Below are positions 23,782 to 35,700 of a stretch of DNA of 64,000 bases, piece by piece. The number at the start of each line of letters is the position of its first letter. The stretch's first letter is position 1. This DNA is from Branchiostoma floridae. Taxonomy: Eukaryota > Chordata > Leptocardii > Amphioxiformes > Branchiostomatidae. The notes under the pieces were generated by a model, which worked only from the letters and a program-made list of their open reading frames with translations, made no database searches and had not been told where the DNA came from. The DNA is taken from positions 8,368,920 to 8,432,919 of the forward strand of contig NC_049992.1 of assembly GCF_000003815.2 (NCBI RefSeq), in the 5' to 3' direction. The position numbers and the translations under genes are program-made.

Positions 23782-26700
23782 ATGGAACTGATGAAGGTTC
23801 TACAGGTGGTTGTCATGGTGATGGCGGCCTGCCTGACCTGTCATGCGCAGAACGACCCGAACAATGACAACATGGGCGCCTTTGAACGGATCCTCGCTGT
23901 CTTCCAAGGAGGTATGTCATGTTTTGTCTTGTACAAATAAACATTCAAACAGTGGGAATTAACTGATGTGTTATATACATAGATATGGATTGCTTATACT
24001 GAATTAATGGTACAATCATGCGTTTTGTCATTATTGTCTTCGAGCTGAAATTCGCCTGCCCTACGTTGCATTAAACGGATTTGCCTATTCTAATTTATAA
24101 CATTATATTCATTGCTTATCATAAATATGTTCTGACCAAGCCATCTATTCAGAGCGACTAGCAATTGCCATTAGTACAGAGCAACATATTAACATTCAAA
24201 CATTCCATTCCATTCCCTTTTTATCNNNNNNNNNNNNNNNNNNNNNNNNNNNNNNNNNNNNNNNNNNNNNNNNNNNNNNNNNNNNNNNNNNNNNNNNNNN
24301 NNNNNNNNNNNNNNNNNNNNNNNNNGCGATCCGGGCACAGATCAGGAACAGGGAGCTGGGCGACGAGGTCGCCGCCGCCGCCTCAGCACTGGAGACACAC
24401 CGCTGGCCCAAGGGCATCATTCCCTACACCATCGACTGCAGTCTGCGTAAGTTTGATTGAACACAAAAAGTGCCAAGTCCCTTTAAGCACTAGTTGATTT
24501 TTCAAATCTATAACGTAGATATTGTCTTGGTCTATCCTATCACTTGCCAAGTCACAAGTGTCGATAAAAACTGGATAGGTGTGTTACGCCGAAGGGCGGT
24601 TAAACCGGCTATATAGGTACTATAGTAGTAGACTTGCGCAGTGTTTAAGGACAATGTGTAGATACACATACAGAAAACGCCATTAACTTTTACGTTGATG
24701 AAGGTTAGACATCCATGTAATAAGACTGCAGTCTGCGTAAGTTAACCAAAAGGCAGTTACTCAATTATATCAAACGACTGGTAATGATTTTGGAAACGGT
24801 CAGATGTTTCAGACAACGTCCGATGTCTTTCGTCAGTGACACTGGACTGGAGAGATCTTGTTGGAGAGACGTTTTTATATTCTAAAAAAAGTGCCGTGTT
24901 CCATTAAGCACTAGTTTATTTTTCAAATCCTACCAGTTCAGTTGCCAAGTCACAAGAATTGATTAAAACTTTATTCAGTTTTACGTCAATGAAGGTTAGA
25001 CAACCAGGTAATAAGATACGCCAAAAAGCAGTTACTCAAACAACTGGATTTTTTGGAATCATTTCAATTGAATCTTGCAAGTTTGTAGTTAACGTTACCT
25101 TTCATCGGTCGCCACCGTCTGTTGGTATATGACCACGTTAAGACATTTTATAACTGAGTTTCCTTTTCCATTTATCCAGAGGCCCTGCCCGACGCGCTGG
25201 TCGCTATCCGGGCTGCCATAAGAGAGTGGGAGGCCAAGACGTGTTTGCGGTTCGTCCAGAGGACCTCGGAAGTAGACTACGTCGAGTTCTACAGAGGACG
25301 ATAGTGAGATATTTTGTCTTCTTAACTTAGCTTTCATTTTTGTGTGTGTTTAAGTGCGCTGGCACGCGTGTGTTTGTGTGTGTGTGTGTGTTTGTGTGTG
25401 TGTGTGCAGGGCTGGGTGTGGGTTTGTGTAAGTGTGTGCGTCTGTGCGCGCATGTCTCTCTCTCTCTCTCTCTGTGTGTGTCCGTGTGTGTATTTTTCTG
25501 TGTGTGAGGGCTGAATGTGTTCTTGTATGAGTGTGTGTGTTTATGTATGTTTGTCTGTTTGACGTGTATGTGTATGCATGTTTATCTTATGGGCTGGGTC
25601 TGTACTTGTGTGTCTGTGTCTGTCTGTCTGTGTGTGTATATGTATCTTTGTGAGTGCGTAACATATAACCCAACTATTTTCCCAGCGTTGGTTAGATGAA
25701 GGTTAGTTTCTTCATAATCCCTGATCTCGTTTCAGTTGCCAAGCCCAGGTTGGCCGTATCGGCGGTAAGCAGTATGTGTCGGTAGGGTACGGCTATGAGT
25801 TCACACACCTCTGTGTGTGCATGTGTGTCAGTGTGTGTCATGAGTGTTTCGGTGATATTATAATACCGCTGATCTTGTTTCAGTTGTCAAGCCCAGGTTG
25901 GCCGTATCGGCGGTAAGCAGTATGTGTCGGTCGGGTACGGCTGTGAGTACACACACGTGAACGTGCACGAGATCGGACACGCCATCGGCTTCTGGCACGA
26001 GCAGTCCCGACCGGACAGGGACGACTACATCGAGGTCCTGTGGGCTAACGTCGATCCTGGTATCTTGATTTTTTCATTATTATTTCTTGTTTGCCACAGG
26101 TTCAATGGCCCATGCACACATCTAAAAATGTTACCGACAATATCTACATCATAGTACAGGTATATACAATAACTACTTACGAGCAGCGATATGAAGCGGC
26201 CTTTCACGGTTTGCGTACAAGATGACGATATCGAGGCCAAAATAAAATTAGAGATACCATATTCCTAGCATAATGACTAGCACCAGTAATAACTAAAGAG
26301 GTGCATTGAAACATACACAACTACAACAAGAGTTCTGAGACCGCATACCTCCAAATACTATACAGATGACTTGCACATTTCCATGATATGTGCACGATAT
26401 GTGCTTTACATAAAATAGCGTAAAGTAAATTGTCAAGTACATTTGGATATACTCACAAAACAAAGCTTGATTAAACCCTGTCCGTTCCCTACTGATTTTG
26501 TTTACAACGTCTGACACATTCTCCAGCCCTGAGGGAGCAGTTTGAGAAGTACGACAAGGAAGACGTGAACGATTTCGGCGAGGAGTACGACTACGCCTCC
26601 ATCATGCACTACCCCTTCAACGCCTTCTCTTCCAACGGCCGGAACACCATCCGAGCGCTCCGACCGGTGGAGAACCAGCCCTACATAGAACTCAGCGAGT

Positions 26701-29700
26701 CTGACGCCAGACAGGTCCAGCTCATGTACGACTACTGTAACGGTAAGGGACTCGTGTGTGGCTTGCTTAAGGTGTTTGTATGAACCGTGAAAGGAATTTT
26801 TGTGTCAGGAAGCTCATCTGTTCAGATGTTTTTTTCTGAGATTTTAAAGTTTGGATGGTCGACAATAAAAAAAAATCACCTAAAAATGCTTCACTGTACT
26901 CCCGGTCGTCATCAGATAATTGACCTTGGTATGAGGTGCCCTAAAGTCGATACCGCCAAACGTTAAAGGTTCAGAGAGCTTTTATAGATTCTACATTTTG
27001 TACAGGATTTCACAAGGCTTCTGCTTTTATTGTACATCCAATTTTTCTTGTTTCAGACCGCGATGATGATGATCTGCCCGAGCCTGAGAACAGAGGTGAG
27101 TAACAGAACTTTTTGAAATATCTGAAAATGCACTAAAAAAAAACCTTTGGTGACAAAGAAATTACAAAACCCTTCGGTGACAAAGAAATTGCAACTCACC
27201 AGTCTAGATGATTTATATTCATCAATCAATCAATTGATCTACTTGGCATTTAAGATTTAAAAATTAGTCGTTATCTACATGTACAATTGGACCAAAGTAC
27301 ACGTACGAAATCGACACTTCCACTTAACTTGCAATTCTTTTTTCATTTCGCAATGATTGTTAGTGGCGTCCTTAACCCACAGGGAGTTGTAGAACTAGAA
27401 GGGTCTTGAAATCGAAAGTGCCATCTTCTGAGAGACGTTTGAAAAGTTAATTGATAATCTGGCCCAATTTAGGCAGCGCTGCTTTCAAATCATCCCCAAG
27501 TGTCGGAATAATCCAATGGGTTGTGCAACATAGTCCATTTTGTTCTTCATCAGGGAAACTCACCATAACTTGTAAATGTAATGAGAAAAAGTTTCAGCAT
27601 AGATTGCCAATTGATGTTAACCCGCCTTGATTGGTCTGAAGTTTCCATGGTAACATGATTTGTCCCCGCCCCAGCCTGTGACGACCTGCACGCCCAATGT
27701 CCCACCTGGGCGGAAGCTGGAGAGTGCGAGAACAACAAGAACTGGATGCTGTACAACTGCAAGACTAGCTGCGAGACATGCGGTAAGTTAACGCATTGAA
27801 CCGTATCTATATCTGTTAGTGATTTCCGTTGTCCAAAACTTTATTTCCTCAATATGTGAGGGTAGAAGAAGAAGAACGACGTACAATGTATGGCAATCTG
27901 TATATACATAGGAATTGAATTATGTACTATTGCTAGAATCTAATCAATCTAAGATAACCCAATTTAATCTAATCTAACGGTAGAAACAATCTAGTTAATG
28001 TTATACAATACTTCCGAATGGTAAGTCAATATAGCAATGTCTCGTTTTTGCAAGTTGTACATATATATGAATTGATCTAGATAACGCTATATGCGTCAAA
28101 TTCGAAAATTAGATAATGATACTCAACACAACATACTGTCAGACAGATATTCGCAAATTAGATAATTGTCTAACAGTCAATTGTATCTTTATTTGATCAC
28201 AAACCCGTTCTTATTGTCTTTTTTCACAGACGGCCCCTGCCTGGACACCAACGTGAAGTGCCCTCAGTGGGCGCTAGAGGGCGAGTGTGAGGAGAACGCG
28301 GAGTGGATGTTGCTGAACTGTAGACTCAGCTGCGAGAGCTGCAACTACGACAACGTTCTCGCTGAATGTAAGAAACCTGACGTATTTTCAAAAAGAAGTT
28401 ATTTTCAAAAAAGTGAAATCGCAAATATATTTTCAGAAATGTCTTTCAGAAAATATCTTTCAGAAAATATCTTTCAGAAAATATCTTTTATGAAAATATC
28501 TTATAAAGTATCTAACGATAAAGTATCTACACACCAAAGTATCTAATGATAAAGTATCTAAACCCCAGAGGACGTCGACACACCATGGCCCTTATTGGTC
28601 AATTTTGTTTAATATTGAGACGTAAGACGTGAATTTTCCGTCATGATCATGTAGTTTTTCTATCTACTTATTCATCTTCAGAAACGACTGGGTGGTCCTC
28701 TCAGTCAGGCACAGACTGGTTTCTAAAGGATTCTAGCGTACAAAATAAATAGCATAAAGTAAAGAAATACTCAGAACTTGTCATTGCGAACCCTAACTAT
28801 GAGACATGTTGCTCTGTCCCACAGTATCTGCCCTGACCATGCCAGTGGAGGCCATGCCGCCGCCCGCGGATGGAGAAATGACCGGGGAAGAACTGGCTGG
28901 CCTGCGCAAGGGACCGCTCGGCAACAATAAGAAGTGTAAGCTATTGTAGTTACTACCTCCGTTAGAAACACGTAGATGTTGTTTTCGGTGTGTTTATCTA
29001 TTGGTCTAAGCATGTGACAGTTTTGGTCTGTGTCCGCATTACAGTGTGATAGGCTGTAAGTGGGAATGTTGTAATGACATACTTGGAGAACTGGAAGTCT
29101 GATTGTAGTTTGGTCTCTCTCACACCAAAGAGCATTCCTATAGGGTATCAAGTAGTTTTCTAGAAGACAGCATGAAATGAAACATTGTAAGGGATGATTT
29201 CAATAGTCTCTAGACAGATTTATCAGAGGCATAAAATAGTATCAACGATGGCTAAGGAGTGTAGCTGGCCAAAGGGAGTCATCAGCCACTGGGTAGCCAA
29301 ACACACTCCTTGCTAGGCCGGCTTCACTCTGGCAGCTTTTGATACTGTCTTATGCTACCGTAGGATCTGCTTGGAGATTAGATGTTTAAGTCGCGCGTTT
29401 AAACCGTTGTCTGAAGCGCTCTAAAAGTCCTACAACTGTTTTACAACCCCCTCCACAGGGCTCCGGTCCTACCGTGTGGTGAACAACGCCTGCATCCGGG
29501 GCCATAACCAGCTGGGAACCCACCGCGACACCACCCTCAGGCACTGCGTCAAGCGCTGTGACGATGACGACAGGTAAGCTAATATAAATATCACGCTTTT
29601 ACATGATTAGTTGTCATGGCAACGTGAACATTGCTGACGAAAGCTGGGGAATAGGGTTGTCATTGCATGCAATGGTATAAAATTGTGGGCCATTGAGCTG

Positions 29701-32700
29701 TATTCAAGTACAAAGTCAAAGTCAAATTTCGGCTGTAGCCATCGTCAGTGTCAAATGACCAATCGCCGAATTCTGTGATCTTTAGAACACGCGGCATCAG
29801 CTGCTGATAGTTGAGCATGCAACAATGCTAACCACCAACACAGATCAACGTCCAAGTTAGAAATATAAATTTAAAATATCCTTGCCTGTTTTAATTAAGA
29901 CAGGCAAACACGAATAGATATATTTATTGAAAAATGGGTCTTATTTTATTCTTTTTTTTTCTGACAGATGTAAGTCGTTTGACCACGTGCCCAGCGAGCG
30001 CCACTGTTCCCTGTCCTTTGACACACGTGACACTGCGCCTGACGCCTTCAAGGCCTGCGACCCCGCCTGGAAGAGAATCACTACCTACTACGAGAAGAAA
30101 CCAACAGAGCCAGAACAGGAATCGTCAGAAGAGGAGGACGAAGATACCTTTGCATCCGGTATGTATCGCAGACTCGTATATGTATAAATTGTCCAAAAAC
30201 AATCGAAATTAGCGACGTTGGCAGCCTGATTTGGTCCCTTGCAGAAGGACGTTTCTGTCAGAAGTTCCGCTAAGGCTAAAAAAATAAGCTGGTGTTATGC
30301 ATACTATCAAGGAAGCAGAATGTATGATGGGTATTTCCGTTCTTTCAACTGTCTCTGTCTTGTAGCTTGGTGTCTACGACTCTTCCTATCTATCATCTTC
30401 TCTACAGTATTGTTCTACTGTCTGCATTGTGTGTGGGCCAAAGGTTTGACATATACAGTTAGACTGCGTTAGAGCTTGACGAATGAAAAGCAACCGTATG
30501 TGCTGTTAACCTTTTGCTAATCAGACGCGTGGTGGCAAAAGCGATAGAAATATTTGACTAATCAGAGACGTAATAACAAAGTATTGGAAACATATGACCA
30601 AACAGAGACGTATTGACGAAAGCGCTGGAAATCGGTGACCAATCAGGGATGGTCGTAACAAATCCACCTGAAAGCTGTAGCCAATCAGAGTGAAAAAACA
30701 ATTCCAGAACGGATGTTGAGATATACCATGAAACAGTGGTGAAGCGCACTCCAAAATAGAATGAAAATTAATATAGTGCACCATAATAACAATGTCGTGA
30801 TATATAGTTTTTTTCGGTCGTCTGAATTTTTTTTCTTCTTTTTTCTATCTTGTAGTTATGGACGGGTTCTATGTCATCACGAACACCTGTCTTAAAGGCC
30901 GGTCCCAACTGGCCATGGGGAATTTCTATGAAGTGAGCGTCGAGCAGTGCGCTGAGAAATGTGCGGAAGCAGAAAGGTAGGAAACAAAGAAAACAACACA
31001 AGTGTGATCGAGTAGGTTGGCCTGGGTCTCGGTGTCAAGCCAAATTTCTGCCCCAGCCAAATATTTGCCCAGCTCTGCTTGGGGGTTAAGTATTCCTGAG
31101 GGAGAGAAGTACGTGTCGTTCAAGCATATCAGTGTAGTTTTGGAGAAAGGGTCACACTGGGAAGGCTAACCCTAACACTAACCCAACCCTAATCTTATCA
31201 TATGGCCCTAACCCAAACCCTGACTCAACGCATGCGCACAACCACCTTAGCAATAATCCGACGTAGCAAAAACTTGACTACACAACGGAAGGGGGATTGT
31301 ATGAAAATGAGATCTCGAGAATAGTCTAGAACGAAAGATCTTTCAAAACAAGATTGTAGTAAAGCTTACCCTACAAAATACCTCTACATTTAGTATTGAG
31401 AAAAGACAAACCTTCTATATAATTGTTCCTAATACAAATGCAAACCTTGATATTACCACGCGACAGAGTTTCACCGAATCTTGTCCGCCCATGTCCGCTT
31501 TAGATACCGCTTCTTTAACTACGTGACGATAGATCTGTAAAATTTTCGCAAAGCTTACCCAATATATTATCTGTAATTTTGATAATGAGAAAAGACAAAA
31601 TGTTAACCGCGCGAAATAACCAGATCAAGAGTTTCACCGACCGAATCTTGTCGGACCATGTCTGCTGTAGATGCCGCTCCTTCAACTACGTGGCGACCTA
31701 CCGTTCGTGCCACCTGTCCATGGATACCCGCGCTACGGCTGTGGACGAGTGTCTGGAAGAGTACAGCGTCATCTCCGACTTCTACGAGAAGAAACCTGAA
31801 GGCACGTGATGGCAGTCTCTATTCTTGATCTGAAATTTATTTGCTTATACTTGGATGCCAAGTATTCATTCGCGCATGCGAGATACAAGTTTGCGACACT
31901 GATACTTAGAAATGTCTTTTTGATGGAGGCGATGAATGAATCAAATTACAATATGACGATGACAAATATCGTGATCAACAACGTATTTTACCCTCTCTTT
32001 TTTACTTTTTCCTCTATCTGCATGTTCTTTCTTCTCCCGTCAAACACATGAACTTGACTTATCAGACACAGATTCACTGTTCCTATTCTATAACATGTTC
32101 TCCACAACTTAGTATGTTCAAGCAGAGTCCTTTCCAAATTCCAAAATACGCCTTTTATCAAAGTGATCCATCGTGACTTTGCCCTTTGCGCTGCCAGTCA
32201 AATGTATCATGACTTTTCATAGTATATTCTATGGCTTATTTGATAATTTATTTAAAGCACTTAAACTTTATCAGTTTGATCTATTTTTACCCCACAGTTG
32301 AGTTCCTGTTGATCGAGGAAGCATGTATCCTGGGTAAGAATCAGCTGGGTTCGTTTTACGGCCAAACCGTAGAGGAATGTCAACTGCGGTGCGGACAGAA
32401 CGAAAGGTGAGATATCTGCAACGCACTATGTAAAAAATATGTACTTATATTGTTGTTAATAAGTATCCTGTCCTTGTCAAATTCCATTTGTATTGTCTCT
32501 GTTTTTTGTCGGCAGGGCTAGCCCTTTGTAATAGCCACAGTATATTCGGCCAGCACTGGCTGTGCATGCTGAACAGCCAAACCAAGAAATAACTAAAGGT
32601 AGATAAATGAAGAAAAACTCTGCAAGGCGTTATATTTACTAATCTTGACTGTGTGATCTGCAAAATTAAAAGAAAAACAACGATGAAATGGCACTGAAAA

Positions 32701-35700
32701 TTTTTTTCTTTCCGCTAGGTGTCTCTCCTTTGACTACGTGAGCTCGTACCGTTCCTGTCACCTGTCTACGGACAACAGGCACACTGCCCGGGCGGCGTTC
32801 GAGAGCTGTCCGGCGTGGTTCAGCCCGCAGTCAGATTACTACGAGCGCATTGTGGACGGTGGGTTACATTATTCCTTTCTTTTAAACAACTTTTAAACAA
32901 AAACGAGTTGTGTAAGACCAGACAGGATGGTTAGTTTACCTTTTTGACGAATTGACAAGAAGATGCACATTATAAATAAAGGCCATCGTATTACATGTAA
33001 CCAAGGAGCTCTCAAAAGCTCCTTGATGTAACTGATTCATACTTGAGTCTGCATCTAATGCCTTTGTAAACAAGCCACGCGTATTAGATTTTGCACCACT
33101 CTTTGTAGAATGAGAAACAAGCCTCTGTACCTGTCTGGTTTATAATGACAGTATCATGTGAGGCATCAAAGTCAGGCTCATAGTGTCTGAAGTGATATGA
33201 CTCATTAAGACAATTCCAATGGAGCAATTCTTATTACTAGATTGACTAACGTTTTAAATCCTCTTTTCAGGAACTGACCCAGTCATCACTGAAGCCCCCC
33301 TCCCACCGACTACTACAGTTCCTCAAACAACGACGACGACCACGACAGAAGCACCGACAACAACGACCACCACTCGGCGCCCTACCGAGGCCCCCACCAC
33401 TGGTCCTCCCGGCACCAAGCCTCCACCCAGGCCCACACTGGCACCAGGTTCGTTACTGGAACATTAAAACCTGCAGTTTATTTCAATCTTTACACAAAGT
33501 TTGGAAATAGTTGAAATTCTATCTACAGTAAGGGCCATGTTTACTTTTGCCGTAAATTAGTCCTTTTGCCAAGTTTAAAGTCTTACCACATGATTGAAAT
33601 AGACTCTCTGAAGTCAAACGCTTGACATTGCACCTCCATCATAATCAACGCAAGGTTTTTTTATTTGCTTCCGGATGTGGCACTGCACTCAAGTTTAGCA
33701 ACTTATCTGAACAGCGCCACAAAATATAGCGAGGAGGTAAAGGTAGTCTGGTATCCAGTTCTACACCTGGGTGAAGTGAGGAAGGTCGTGTAAATTGTCT
33801 TTACTCAATGGTACAACGTCGAGGAATGGCGGGTATCGAACTCTGGACCTCTAGAATCTGAGCCAAACACTCTACCCGCTACGCCACAAATGTACACGAC
33901 GCGACTAAGTTTATCTGATTGGTGTACCCAGGTTCCTGCTCAACTCCGCTCGGCCTTGGAAAGGAGAGCGGCTACTCCCTGCCTGACGAACAGCTCTCCG
34001 CCTCCTCCAGTCTGGACTACGGCACCTGGGACGTAGGAGCGAAGAACGCCAGACTTAACTTCGAGGACGACTATCAGAGGTATGATACCCTCTCTGTCGG
34101 TGTCGAAAGTACATTGGGACACTGGTCTTATAGGTGTTTAATTCAGCACCAGGGACAGGGGCACCAGTTTAGCGACGCCAGTTTTGTCCATGTTAGCTAA
34201 TAGACTGAATAAAGTATCAAAGTGTCATTCAGCACCAGAGACAGGGGTACCAGTATTGTTGGGTATAATTCAGCACCAGGGACAGGGGTACCAGTACTGT
34301 TGGTTATTATTCAGCACCAGGGACAGGGGCACCAGTGGTGTTAATTAGCGCGAAGGGTACAAGACGGACAGTATAGTTGGTGTGTCATTCAGCACCAAGG
34401 ACAGAGGCACAATCAATTTATTATATTGTTGTTTTGTGCCATTTAGCACCATGGACGACTTACCAATTCTTGTTTTGTGCCATTCAGCAAAAGGGCACCA
34501 GCATTGTTGGTTATCATTCAGCACCAGGGACAGGGGCATCAGTCTTGTCGATATGTGTCATTCAGAACCAGGGACAAAGGCACTTATGGTATCAAACTTT
34601 TTAGTGGGAAAACAATACCAAGGCCAGGAACTGTTTCATTAATCATACATATACATAGTTTCACATACATTTAACTGACTTTGGACGATGTTGTGTTGCT
34701 AGGCAACGCGTGGGTGCGTGGTGCGCGGCCAGCTCAGACGCCGGGGAGTACCTGCAGATAGACTTGGGCCGTACCAAACTGATCACAGGGGTGGCCACAC
34801 AGGGACGAGACAAGTACTTCGAACACGTCAAGTCGTACACACTGACCTACAGCCAGGACGGGAGGATATGGAGAGAGTACAAGGAAGGTGGAAGGACAAA
34901 GGTAAGATGGTATAACTTTTGTTAATTTAATTCCTTCGGCCTCTTGGCCTAGTTGGTTTTTTTGAAAGGTATTTTAAGAAGATGGTGACGTTGTCACTGT
35001 TGTCGTTGTCGTGAGAATAACTTGGTGAAAAGAAGAATTTTGAAGACCATGAGACAAGTGAAGTTTCATATTTGCACCTAGGAATTATCAAAATATTTCT
35101 ACCTTCTAGTAGACCAGTTACCAGTATCTTAACTTAAAAGATTTCTTTCACAATTTGTCTATTAGAACGATTGTGAAAGGGGATTGTTATCCCCATTTTG
35201 TGCAAAATTAGCATCAATGTTCTGTGTGACTCTCTCCATAGGTGTTTGAAGGGAACTGCGATCACGTGACACCGGTAACCAATCAGCTGCCCTCGCCCAT
35301 AACGGCCCAGTACCTGCGCATCGTTGTGGTGGACAGCAACTTCCCGTGCATGCGCGCTGAGCTGTACGGCTGTGACACCGCAGGTCAGTCGGCAAATCTT
35401 CAAACTTACAAAAAATCACTATGAATTGGTACCGTCTTACATTTATTCAATGATTGTATTGTACGTTGTTATGGTTGCTAGCCCCCTTCGCAGACTTATA
35501 TGTATGGGCAGTGGCAGCGCGTGGCGTATATTTTTATTTTCTGGAGCGCTGATTGGAAATTTTGGGTTGTAACAATTTGCAGTACCAAAGACTAAGGTTC
35601 TCTATGCTGGGTGCTGCAAAACACCCTCTAGGGAACCGTAGCCGATATTGAAAATCTCAAATCAGCGCTCACCCAGAAAAGATAAACGCCACCACTACAA

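Noticed and set aside
24165..24497. Open frames running through the N gap
   Set aside because: They are artefacts of translating N; only the true astacin frame after 24325 is supported.
25517..25699. Cys/Val-rich open frame
   Set aside because: Translation of a GT microsatellite within an astacin intron.
31806..31807. GT donor four bases after the proposed GC donor
   Set aside because: It joins the next exon out of phase and gives an immediate stop; all sister modules end in phase 1.
33820..33892. Genuine tRNA gene
   Set aside because: A and B boxes are present but the acceptor stem does not pair and a SINE body follows directly.
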